Source: Rhodothermia bacterium (GTDB taxonomy: Bacteria; Bacteroidota; Rhodothermia; Rhodothermales; JABDKH01). From it: a DNA stretch of 36,907 nt. The notes below the pieces were generated by a model. That model did not search any database. It was given only the letters and a program-made list of their open reading frames with translations, and was not told where the DNA came from. Within the stretch, counting starts at the first letter, position 1; every line of letters starts with the position of its first letter. The position numbers and the translations under genes are program-made. Positions 25,500 to 33,642 of this stretch are shown in pieces. The stretch is from positions 1 to 36,907 of the forward strand of contig JAHHLP010000570.1 in the NCBI GenBank assembly GCA_018679295.1, written 5' to 3'.

Positions 25500-26731
25500 A
25501 CGTCGAGCAGGCGAGCCGCCGCTTCGCGATCTAGCCCCGAAAGCAGCTTACGGAGATATTCGCTGCGCTCACCGTTTGATGAAACCTGCGCGGCTAACGG
25601 TTTGGGTGCAATTCTTTCGATCGACTCCGGCTCCTCCTCGTACCGCGAAATCAAGCGAAGCAATTCACCCAGCACGTGCGGCTCTCCCCGGTACGATTCA
25701 ATCTCGATCGGTTGATGCAGCCCGGACGTGCGAACCTCCACGGCGATAACCGAAAGGTGGTCGGCCAACAGGGCCTCGATCTCCTCGACAGGTTGACGAG
25801 AGACGAGGTCTTCCGCAATTGGACACGCACCCTGAAGATGCACGACGACGACGGCATCCCTGGCATCGCCGGAAGATTGGCTGTTTTCCTCCCATGCTTT
25901 GGCGACCGCCTGCTCCAGATCCGACAGGTTCTGCACACCTGCTAGAGATTCTACATGGAGGCTAGCCCACTCGAGAGGCGCTAGCGGTACAAATCTGACC
26001 TGCGGTGGCCTGGCCCTGAATACATCCACCAGCAACCCACCGCGGGCTCCGGTTTCTTTAGGATTCCGGCCTTGGATACTGCCCGGATACCACGCCTTTT
26101 GCTCCGCGTCAACTGCCTGACGATGATGAATGTGGCCGAGCGCCCAGTAGTCGTAACCTCGACTCGCCAGGTCGTCCACACTGCAGGGAGCATAGCGGTC
26201 ATGCGATTCCGACGATGAAGCAGAGGTCACCATTGTATGCAGGACCGCGACGTGTGGCACGTCGCCCTTCACAGCCGGAAACGTGGAGGCGAGGTTTCGA
26301 CTTTCCTTTGCGGTTTCGTGACCGGCTCCGGTTACGCGCCCTATGACCGCGCCCGACTCGTCCTGAATCTCGACCGTCTCGGGACGAGCAGAGTCAAAGA
26401 CCGTGCAGTTGTCCGGAAGAGCTATGCTACCCGCACGCGAGCGCAGTGAAGCAGGGTCGTGATTCCCGCACGCGTAGAACACCCGGATGCCGAGATCTCC
26501 AAGTCGACGAAACTGCTCGACGAGGATCTTTTCAGTCGTAAAGCTGAGGCGACTTCCGTCAAACAAGTCTCCGGCCACGATCACGGCATGGACACCGTCT
26601 TCAACCGCCATGTCCATCGCCCGAACGAACGACTGACGAATCGCCTCTCTCAGGCGGCTACGCAACTCGTCGGATCGGCAGGAAAACGTCGTGTCGAAAT
26701 GAACGTCAGCGATATGCAGGACTCTCAGCAT
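25496..26731 (-). CDS. yhaO: YhaO-like metallophosphoesterase (SbcD/Mre11-type DNA nuclease)
   Basis: Manganese-dependent DNA exo/endonuclease of the calcineurin-like fold, 411 aa. Phosphoesterase motifs are complete: D9-x-H11 (IADVHFD), G-D55 (AGDLFD), N90-H91-D92 (CGNHD), a later His (VLHTMV) and GHIHH. After the catalytic domain a C-terminal capping and ATPase-docking domain runs from about residue 250 to the end, including the Glu-rich part ISRYEEEPE and the Leu/Arg tail. It starts 26 nt after the addA stop and overlaps yhaN by 4 nt, which defines the nuclease-ATPase pair and puts both in one operon with addBA. Canonical sbcD is close, but pairing with a membrane-spanning ATPase makes YhaO the better name. 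Confidence 0.9.
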   Translation of the reverse strand: MLRVLHIADVHFDTTFSCRSDELRSRLREAIRQSFVRAMDMAVEDGVHAVIVAGDLFDGSRLSFTTEKILVEQFRRLGDLGIRVFYACGNHDPASLRSRAGSIALPDNCTVFDSARPETVEIQDESGAVIGRVTGAGHETAKESRNLASTFPAVKGDVPHVAVLHTMVTSASSSESHDRYAPCSVDDLASRGYDYWALGHIHHRQAVDAEQKAWYPGSIQGRNPKETGARGGLLVDVFRARPPQVRFVPLAPLEWASLHVESLAGVQNLSDLEQAVAKAWEENSQSSGDARDAVVVVHLQGACPIAEDLVSRQPVEEIEALLADHLSVIAVEVRTSGLHQPIEIESYRGEPHVLGELLRLISRYEEEPESIERIAPKPLAAQVSSNGERSEYLRKLLSGLDREAAARLLDV

Positions 26732-26757
26732 TGCGGGTTGGCGTAAGGGCCGGCGGC

Positions 26758-29700
26758 TTAGTCGTTAATCGTTACGCTTTCACCGCTGCCGGTGAGCCAC
26801 AGCGAGGCGCTGTGGACTTCCTCGCCGGTGATGATCTCCCAGGCAGTCCGATAGCTGGCAAGCTGTCTTTCGTAGCGGCGCTTGAGCGTTTCCACCTTTT
26901 CGTCGGTGTCTGCACGATGCGACTTGAAATCGACAATTGCCCAGCCCGACGCAGAACGGTAGACGAGGTCGATCGTACCGCGGCGGATGACCGCCTCGTC
27001 GTCGTCCCGGTAGGAAAACGGGACCTCAGAATAGACCTCTGAAGCAGACTTAAGTTCACGGAAAAGGGCGGACGACTTGAGGGCCTCGATTTCTTCCACA
27101 AGTTGTTTAATGTGATCAACCGAGATTCCGGCTTTGCGCGCTTCAACCCTTGCGAAAGACTCGATGTCGGTTACCCGCTCTTCGATGAGCGCCTGGAACA
27201 CCTCGTGAATGACAGAGCCGTAGTCGGCGCCTCGTTCGCCCGCCGGAAACTCCTCAACACCGGTCGCTGGATCCTCCCCGGTAGCCGTCACAACCGCGTA
27301 GGTGGGTTCGCTCACCTTCTGCCATTGCTCGCGAATCCGGTCGACGGCCGCGCCAACATCGTCCATCTCTTCCGGCGTTGGAGGCGACCCGGCTGACTCG
27401 ATCGCAGCCAACCCGGGTAACGAATGAAGGGCCGGGAGGAGCCTGCTCCACGGTCCCTGGCCCTTACCACTCGGGTATGTCGAGACGATCAAATGGTCTC
27501 GCGCCCTTGTCGCTGCTACGTAGACGTTGCGAAGCTCTTCGGCATCCGAGTACAGCCTCTCTCTTTCGAGGTCCTCGGCCCAGCCAACCGGCTCGGCCAC
27601 AACCTCTGTGAACCGACCACCGCGGTCCGCGCTGATGGGGATCGAGAGATATTCGTGGCCGTGCTCCCGCGAAACGTGCTGGTTGGGATCTGGGCGGGAG
27701 GTATCGTAACAGTCAGCCAGAATGACCACGGGCGCTTGAAGGCCCTTGGCTTGATGCAGGTTCATGATGCGGACAACATCGGATCGCCCGACGTCCAGCG
27801 TCATTTGCTCGTATTGGTATTTCGAGTCCCGAAGGACCTCGCCTAGTTCAGCGACGACCTGGCTCCAGTTCATTCCCTGCTCCTCCCAACCGCGGACCAG
27901 CGATATGATTCTGAACAGGTTTCCGGCACGCGTCGCCCCACCCTCTAGCCCGGCAGAAAAGGCGACAAGGCCCGTCCACTCGATGATGCTGGAAATGGCA
28001 GCTGCCGGCGACAGTGACATCAGGTTGTCCCGCGCGCGGTCCAGTTGAGCTTTCGCGCCTTCAAGCTTTCCTGCAAGTTCCTCAGGCAAACCATCGGGAA
28101 CCAGGCGCCAGATTCTGAATCCGCCTCCGGCGAGACGCAACTGGTACAATTCATCGTCGCCAAGCCCCACAAGAGGCCCACGCAGATAGCCGAGCATGGC
28201 GACTTCGTCGGCCGGGCGTCGAATCACCTCCAGCATCTGCACCAGCGACCGCAACTCCTCAGACCCCGACAGCGAGTCACCACCGATGATGTCGTACGGC
28301 ACGGCACGCTTCTCGAGCTCCCGGGCATACAGGTCAAGATGGGTGCGCTTGCGAGTGAGGATCATGAAATCTCCCGGAGACCTGTCCGACCGCGTCATCG
28401 CGAGGATGTAGTTGGCGATTGAGACCGCCTCCTTGTCCGCAATTGCGTCCCGTCGGTTCCTGTTGACCTTGGGGATGTCCAAGCGCTGTACACACGGACC
28501 GTCCGCTGCCTCTGACCGAAACGGCAGCAGCCCGTCGTAGTCTGCCTGGTATTCGCGGTCGTGCTCCTCAAAGAGTTTGGAGAACGCAGAGTTGATCCAT
28601 TCGCACAACGGAGGCAGGGATCTGAAGCTGGTCTTCAAGCGATCCTTCCGCCCGCCAGACTCGAGGATCCGATCGGTCACGGCGCGAAAGACGTCGATGT
28701 CCGCCCTGCGAAATCGATAGATCGATTGCTTCTCATCGCCGACAATGAAGAGCCGGCCGGGCTCTGGCAACAGGTCCCGCCAATCAGCCGCGTCACCGCT
28801 CGACGCCAGGTACATGATGATCTCGGCCTGCAGTGGATCCGTATCCTGAAACTCATCGACATAGAAGGCGCCGAACTTTGTTTGAAAGAGCTGCCTCACG
28901 TCCGTCCGGTTTCGGAGCAACCTCGCAGTATAGAGGAGCAGGTCGTGGAATGTGACCAGTCCCTTGTCCCGACGATACGCGGAGAAGTCCTCGACGATAT
29001 CCTCGATGAGCGGCACGACCTTGCCATGCAAATACTGTCGCCAGCGGGTCAGCGCAGGATCGACGATATTCTCGAGCAGGTTCGGTGCCAACACGTCGCG
29101 GACATGCCGCGCCAGCTCTTCATCCGGCCACTTCTTGAGAGTGACGCTGCTCTTTTTCAGCGCCCTCTGATAGATGCGAAGTAATTCGGCCTTGTTCGCG
29201 GCGTCCTCGAAGGAGCGGTTTCGACGATAATATTCCGCTCGATCGATTTGGTCCAGGAACGTGTCGCGCTCAGGGGGAATACTGCCACCAAGCCGTGAAC
29301 GCACCTCCTGAATCTGCTCGAGAACGTCTTGAAGCGCCGGTTGCAGGTCCGGTTCAGAATCGAGACCTGGCCGCAGCGGCAGGTCGGAGTTTTCCGTGCG
29401 TGTGACGAAGAAATCATACAGCTCACCGACGTCTACGCCGAGGCGCCGAAGCTCGTCAATTCGCGTGTCTCCACTCGCATAGAGCTCCTGGATTGCGTCA
29501 CGCCAGAAATGGCGCCATAGGACGGTTACCTCATGTTCGTCCACCTCCGTGAAATCCGGCCGCAGTCCTGCCTCCAATGGACGCTCGCGAAGGAGCCGGG
29601 CGCAAAAGGCGTGAATCGTACCGATGAAGCAACGGTCTATTCTGCGAAGCGCCTCGGCAGCGCGTATGCTCTCTGCCGCCTTCTCACGGAGCTTCTCCGC

Positions 29701-29934
29701 AAACCTCGCCCGCATCTCTCCCGCTGCCATCCGGGTAAATGTGATGGCAACCAGCGAGTCGATTTCGACCGTGCCGGAGACGACCCCAGCAACCATACGA
29801 CGGATCAACGCCTCGGTCTTACCGGTCCCCGCGCTGGCTACGACTACGAGATTAATGCCGAGCTCTTCCTCGATAACGCGGCGCTCCGCTTCATCGGGAA
29901 GGTCCGTGGGCGCGGCGTCCGCCTGTGGCTTCAT
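26758..29934 (-). CDS. addA: AddA-type helicase-nuclease subunit (UvrD superfamily with RecB-like nuclease)
   Basis: Motor and nuclease subunit of the AddAB complex, which resects double-strand breaks for RecA loading; about 1058 aa. Walker A is ASAGTGKT (33-40), motif Ia ITFTRMAAGEM, Walker B VDEFQDTDPLQ (near 358), motif III VGDEKQSIYRFRRAD, motif V/VI-like NLHQAKGLQAPVVILADCYD (near 735) and YVAATRARDHLIVS. The C-terminal PD-(D/E)XK domain has D989 (GTIDLVY), D1002-x-K1004 (DFKSH) and the downstream YERQLASY motif, so it should be active. I prefer the ATG at 29934, which begins 2 nt after the addB stop. A GTG at 29955 would add seven residues and overlap addB. Gene order addB-addA matches that of other bacteria. 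Confidence 0.93.
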   Translation of the reverse strand: MKPQADAAPTDLPDEAERRVIEEELGINLVVVASAGTGKTEALIRRMVAGVVSGTVEIDSLVAITFTRMAAGEMRARFAEKLREKAAESIRAAEALRRIDRCFIGTIHAFCARLLRERPLEAGLRPDFTEVDEHEVTVLWRHFWRDAIQELYASGDTRIDELRRLGVDVGELYDFFVTRTENSDLPLRPGLDSEPDLQPALQDVLEQIQEVRSRLGGSIPPERDTFLDQIDRAEYYRRNRSFEDAANKAELLRIYQRALKKSSVTLKKWPDEELARHVRDVLAPNLLENIVDPALTRWRQYLHGKVVPLIEDIVEDFSAYRRDKGLVTFHDLLLYTARLLRNRTDVRQLFQTKFGAFYVDEFQDTDPLQAEIIMYLASSGDAADWRDLLPEPGRLFIVGDEKQSIYRFRRADIDVFRAVTDRILESGGRKDRLKTSFRSLPPLCEWINSAFSKLFEEHDREYQADYDGLLPFRSEAADGPCVQRLDIPKVNRNRRDAIADKEAVSIANYILAMTRSDRSPGDFMILTRKRTHLDLYARELEKRAVPYDIIGGDSLSGSEELRSLVQMLEVIRRPADEVAMLGYLRGPLVGLGDDELYQLRLAGGGFRIWRLVPDGLPEELAGKLEGAKAQLDRARDNLMSLSPAAAISSIIEWTGLVAFSAGLEGGATRAGNLFRIISLVRGWEEQGMNWSQVVAELGEVLRDSKYQYEQMTLDVGRSDVVRIMNLHQAKGLQAPVVILADCYDTSRPDPNQHVSREHGHEYLSIPISADRGGRFTEVVAEPVGWAEDLERERLYSDAEELRNVYVAATRARDHLIVSTYPSGKGQGPWSRLLPALHSLPGLAAIESAGSPPTPEEMDDVGAAVDRIREQWQKVSEPTYAVVTATGEDPATGVEEFPAGERGADYGSVIHEVFQALIEERVTDIESFARVEARKAGISVDHIKQLVEEIEALKSSALFRELKSASEVYSEVPFSYRDDDEAVIRRGTIDLVYRSASGWAIVDFKSHRADTDEKVETLKRRYERQLASYRTAWEIITGEEVHSASLWLTGSGESVTIND

Positions 29935-29936
29935 GT

Positions 29937-32900
29937 CTACAAGGATTTCATCCACTCCGATAGCAGCTCCAGTATCTCGTTCTTTGATTTCGTTTTCTCC
30001 AGTGCTGCCGGCAGATCAGACTGGAACTTGCGCTCGCTCGAACAGACCGAACGATAGTCGCAAAACTTGCATGGAGAACTCCTCGTGTCTCTCTTCTGGA
30101 AATGGAAGAAAGCGCCGCGCTCGGCCATCTCCAGTAGGGGTGACAGGTATCTGCCGACCACGTCACGATCGGGAACCTCGTGCGATATTCGGCGACCATA
30201 CTCACGATCGCCGACAAAGAAGTAGCCCGACTCGGTTACCTCCAGATTGGTGGGCAGACCCTTCATGAGATTCTCGAAGGCAAACGCGTAAAGCGCCCAC
30301 TGAAGCTTCTCGCCCTTGAAGGGATTTGTCCGGTCGAAGGGTGCCGACGAGCCCGTCTTATAATCCCAGATCTTGAACCCCGATGAAGTCCTATCAACAC
30401 GGTCGATGCTTCCGCGGAGCCTGATGGTCGCGTACTTGCCCAATCCAATCTCCACTGGCCGTGGGTGACGACTGCCTTCGGCGCCGCCACCGAACTTCAG
30501 CTCAAAGTGAATCGGTTCTACGTCCGGGTCGCTCCGGCTTTCCGCAGCCAGAAAGATCTGAGCCGCCGTCTTGATTTGGCGCAGCCCGGCTCGATACGCC
30601 AAAGGAGTCTCCGGCGGGATTCGCTCGCAAGCTGATTCTGCATATTGTTCGGCGAGGTCCAGGATCTCCGAACGATGACGGTCAAGGTCGGGCCGCTCGG
30701 ACCGCTCCTGCAGACGCATCATGAATTCGCATAACAGCTCGTGAACGAGCTTGCCAAATTCACGCGCATCAAGCCACCTGTTATCCTCAGGGTCGATTTC
30801 ATCCGGCGGTTCAACATAAAGCACGTGCTGAAGGAAGTACCGATGAGGGCACTCTGCCAGCCTCTCAAGGCGAGAGGCTGAAATCGCCTTCTGATCGCGC
30901 AGGCTGAGTTCGGGCGCCGCGCGGCCGAGATAGCCGTCGAAACGGGTGAGCTCGGGACTGTTGCGGGCTGTCGTCGCCGTCAGACCGGCGGCAAGTAACG
31001 GATAACGGTTCACGGCAGCGTCGACAAACTGAGCGCTTCGACGCTGCGACAGCCACGCATCAGACTCGGAAATAGCTTCTTCAAGCGCCGGTACTGATGT
31101 GTACCGGATTGGATTTTCGAGATCGAGGTCCTCGCGGCACTGAGCGTAGATCGACGACGCGTAGCGTTCTCGACCGTCGACGACGTCGAAACGATTTGCC
31201 GTGAGAGTTACCGGACCCTCGAGCGTCCCGAGCATCCGTAACAGATGCCATGTTCTTTCGGCGGGTCGCGAGCGAAAATCCGGCAGACGCGAGGATATCT
31301 TCGCTCGCTCTTCGTCTAGCAGCACGGGGCTTTCCATCCCCCCGCCAGGAAAGGAACCTTCATCAAGCCCAACAACAAAGGTGTAGGGGCGCCCGCTATA
31401 GCCGGCACGCTCGACAGGAACGACATAAAGATGGCCCTCGCGAGCGACGGATGCCGCGGAGTGATGCGATTCGAGGAGCTGCTGTATCAACGATGACAGG
31501 GAGGCCGTTGGGCCGGAGATATCCATCTCCGATATTGCACGCAGCCGGTCCAAAATTGACTCAAGCATCTGCGCCTCGACCTCACTCGCAGGACGAAAAT
31601 AATCCGCGAGAAATCGGAGGCCGGCTTGCGCAAGTTTGGCCACTGAGGAATGGTCCATCTCTGGCACGATACCGAGGAGGCGCTCGACGGCCTCTCTGCC
31701 AACCGTCAGGCGTTCGATCTTTCGCTTGGAATCACGTCCAAACCCCGACGCCTCTTCCGCTTCTATCTGGCGTCGCTGTCTCGCAAAGGCATCGAGAATC
31801 TCATCCCGCCCTCTGCCTGCTTTCCTGACGTCCAGCGTCTCTGCGATGTCACAACGCCGGGGCTTCCGAGCCTGGCCACCTTTCCACGGGATTCGAATGA
31901 CACGAGACCTCAAAAGGTGCGACAAGCCGTTGGCATCGAGGCCGTTCGCAATCCATCGGTAGAACCCGATCACAGCCTGACCACAACGGCCCAACCGGAT
32001 CGGCAAGCCTTCCGAGAGCGTGATCGGAAGTCCCAACGAATACGCAGCGTTGGCTATCAGCGGGAGGTACGGTTGCGAGGTCGTGTACGCAACTTCCACC
32101 GAGTCAAGTGGCACGTCCATGGACCGGACGTCACGAAAGACGCCCCGCACCTCTGCGTCCACGCCCACAGCATCCCGGAGCTGCACCTTCGACTTGTCGT
32201 GTGGCTCCAGTTCGCGAATGCGGATCTGGCCGGCGGGATGCACAGCCTGGGTTCCGGTGGTGGGAAACGAGATTTCGTCAAAGCGAGACGCGACCGTTCG
32301 ACGCGGAGGATCGACCTGGAAATCATTCCGCCCGATCCGCGAGAACTCGCCGCAGGCGTCGCGCAACAACGTGAAGAATTTGAAAGGCAGGAAGGCAACT
32401 TCGACCTCGTCGAGTACGGCGACCGATTCGTATCGGCAACCTAGACTCTTGACTCGTTCGATACCGACGCGATAGACGTCGGCGGAATCGTATTGCCCCT
32501 CTCGCGCGATCGCACGTTCATAGGCCTGGTAGACCTCACCGAGAAAAGACGCTTTGGCCGGGTCGATTCCGGCTTTGGCGAGGCGAGCCGATGACACGCC
32601 CGCGAGGCGGAGATCCGAGATTGTATTCGCTATTGCCCGAACCAGGCCGGGCGAGACGGCCAGCGACTTCCGAAATTGATCGTCAGGTCCTGCGGCATCC
32701 AACGCCGACGATAGAATGCGATGGACCACGAAAGCGGCCCCATCGGCAGAAAGCCGCTCAGCCTTTTCGTTAAGAACAGGCGCTGCATACCACTCGGCGA
32801 GGGACAGTGGAGTCTCGACGTGCAGGTTGACCCAGCGGAGGCCGTGCAGCGCCAGAGACGTTGTGAGATTGTAACCGACCTGCTTACTCGGGACAATCAA

Positions 32901-33017
32901 CAGTTTTCGACCGACGGGATTCTTTCGGCAGAACTCCTGAAGTTGCTCTATGACGTATGAGATCTTCTCCTCACCTCCTGGATGGGTAACTCGAGCCTCG
33001 CGGTGGCTCTCAAACAA
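29937..33017 (-). CDS. addB: AddB-type subunit with Fe-S PD-(D/E)XK nuclease and degenerate helicase
   Basis: Second AddAB subunit, 1026 aa. The C-terminal nuclease has D872 (GSIDRVD), D885-x-K887 (WDYKTG) and a downstream Gln/Tyr motif (LQWALYAFAFEN), so cleavage is expected. Four cysteines frame it with the exact AddB iron-sulfur spacing: C723 (AECPHRYF) and C983, C986, C992 (PCKFCDYRSVC). The N-terminal helicase-like part lacks a Walker A: the expected site reads GRKLLIVPSKQVGYN, with no GKT/S. It is thus probably structural or recognises DNA without hydrolysing ATP, unlike the Bacillus protein with its GxxGxGKT. The start is TTG at 33017; upstream in frame there is no ATG or GTG before a stop at 33066-33068. 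Followed 2 nt later by addA. Confidence 0.92.
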   Translation of the reverse strand: MFESHREARVTHPGGEEKISYVIEQLQEFCRKNPVGRKLLIVPSKQVGYNLTTSLALHGLRWVNLHVETPLSLAEWYAAPVLNEKAERLSADGAAFVVHRILSSALDAAGPDDQFRKSLAVSPGLVRAIANTISDLRLAGVSSARLAKAGIDPAKASFLGEVYQAYERAIAREGQYDSADVYRVGIERVKSLGCRYESVAVLDEVEVAFLPFKFFTLLRDACGEFSRIGRNDFQVDPPRRTVASRFDEISFPTTGTQAVHPAGQIRIRELEPHDKSKVQLRDAVGVDAEVRGVFRDVRSMDVPLDSVEVAYTTSQPYLPLIANAAYSLGLPITLSEGLPIRLGRCGQAVIGFYRWIANGLDANGLSHLLRSRVIRIPWKGGQARKPRRCDIAETLDVRKAGRGRDEILDAFARQRRQIEAEEASGFGRDSKRKIERLTVGREAVERLLGIVPEMDHSSVAKLAQAGLRFLADYFRPASEVEAQMLESILDRLRAISEMDISGPTASLSSLIQQLLESHHSAASVAREGHLYVVPVERAGYSGRPYTFVVGLDEGSFPGGGMESPVLLDEERAKISSRLPDFRSRPAERTWHLLRMLGTLEGPVTLTANRFDVVDGRERYASSIYAQCREDLDLENPIRYTSVPALEEAISESDAWLSQRRSAQFVDAAVNRYPLLAAGLTATTARNSPELTRFDGYLGRAAPELSLRDQKAISASRLERLAECPHRYFLQHVLYVEPPDEIDPEDNRWLDAREFGKLVHELLCEFMMRLQERSERPDLDRHRSEILDLAEQYAESACERIPPETPLAYRAGLRQIKTAAQIFLAAESRSDPDVEPIHFELKFGGGAEGSRHPRPVEIGLGKYATIRLRGSIDRVDRTSSGFKIWDYKTGSSAPFDRTNPFKGEKLQWALYAFAFENLMKGLPTNLEVTESGYFFVGDREYGRRISHEVPDRDVVGRYLSPLLEMAERGAFFHFQKRDTRSSPCKFCDYRSVCSSERKFQSDLPAALEKTKSKNEILELLSEWMKSL

Positions 33018-33053
33018 AAGACGACAACGGTTGGACGCCCAATCTAGGGTGTG

Positions 33054-33066
33054 GGGGTGACACCCC
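33054..33066. promoter_or_regulatory. Palindrome upstream of addB, possible operator
   Basis: GGGGTG-A-CACCCC is a perfect 6-bp dyad about 40 nt upstream of the addB start. It partly overlaps a second dyad, TGACA-6-TGTCA (33058-33073). It falls between the 30-aa gene and addB, a natural place for a repressor site or a short hairpin in the leader. Not a LexA-type sequence I recognise. Confidence 0.3.
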
Positions 33067-33079
33067 TATGTCACAGCGG

Positions 33080-33172
33080 CTATGTGATCAGGCCGATGAT
33101 CGTCATGATCAGAACGACACCGATGAGGATACCGATGGCGACAACGATGTCTTTCTGCAGTCGTTTGTTCAT
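33080..33172 (-). CDS. Single-span membrane microprotein (30 aa)
   Basis: An ATG at 33172 opens a 30-residue frame: a basic polar head (MNKRLQKD) and then an unbroken hydrophobic helix (IVVAIGILIGVVLIMTIIGL), ending IT before TAG. The pattern of a short positively charged N-tail and about 20 Ile/Val/Leu/Gly residues is what a real inner-membrane microprotein looks like and is unlikely by chance in a GC-rich genome. It lies 62 nt upstream of the addB start on the same strand and 139 nt after the end of the 69-aa gene, beyond that gene's terminator. The ribosome-binding site is weak (GGGTAAG). Function unknown; it may be the first gene of the addBA-yhaON transcript. Confidence 0.55.
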   Translation of the reverse strand: MNKRLQKDIVVAIGILIGVVLIMTIIGLIT

Positions 33173-33235
33173 TGCTTACCCGCGATGCGTGGGACCGGGC
33201 GGTGGCGCAATACATGGAGCCCGATAAGTGCAGAG

Positions 33236-33278
33236 GCAAAAAAAGAAAAAAGGACCGGCTACTCAAGTGCCGGTCCTT
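33236..33278 (-). terminator. Intrinsic terminator of the 69-aa gene
   Basis: AAGGACCGGC (33250-33259) pairs perfectly with GCCGGTCCTT (33269-33278) around a 9-nt loop. On the minus strand it is followed by TTTTTCTTTTTTTGC. This is a strong rho-independent terminator 34 nt after the stop at 33312, so the small gene upstream is a separate transcript from the addB operon. Confidence 0.9.
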
Positions 33279-33311
33279 CTAAAACGCATCTCTTTTCAAA
33301 TGAAAGTCCGC

Positions 33312-33521
33312 CTATTCGTTAGAGACCTGCTTATAGAGCGATTTGAGGCGGATAACCACACGCGTGGCCATGGTGGCCGCGTCCGAGAAAACCTCGTGCG
33401 TTACGTTGCCGTCCTTAAGACCGGCTTCGAGAAACTCCTTGAGCTCGTCGTACCAGCGGTGCAACGTCTCAATCTCTGCTTCGAGCCGGTCCTCGGCCTC
33501 GTTTGACGGAATGGTGGACAT
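33312..33521 (-). CDS. Small helical protein (69 aa), unknown function
   Basis: ATG at 33521, 69 aa, acidic and predicted all-helical. The first helix is coiled-coil-like (EDRLEAEIETLHRWYDELKE), followed by FLEAGLKDG and a second helix (HEVFSDAATMATRVVIRLKS). No cysteine, signal or membrane segment. A strong dedicated terminator directly downstream supports a real, separately transcribed gene. I do not recognise a family; the layout suits a small dimeric or adaptor protein. Confidence 0.75.
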   Translation of the reverse strand: MSTIPSNEAEDRLEAEIETLHRWYDELKEFLEAGLKDGNVTHEVFSDAATMATRVVIRLKSLYKQVSNE

Positions 33522-33642
33522 GGGTGACCCACATTAGAGGTACGAAATCCCCGTTTGTATCGACTTGGGGGACCTATACTTAAGGCGGTTCAGCACGCTT
33601 GATTTCCCTTTTTTTACGGGTTTCAGTGGCTTTGTGCTGGAC

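Noticed and set aside
24525..25715. 396-aa plus-strand ORF opposite yhaN/yhaO
   Set aside because: Lies antisense to two genes with complete motifs; its protein is Arg/Ser/Gln-rich with no domain, as expected for an antisense shadow in a GC-rich genome.
31650..32444. 264-aa plus-strand ORF opposite addB
   Set aside because: Antisense to a complete AddB frame, skewed composition, no motif.
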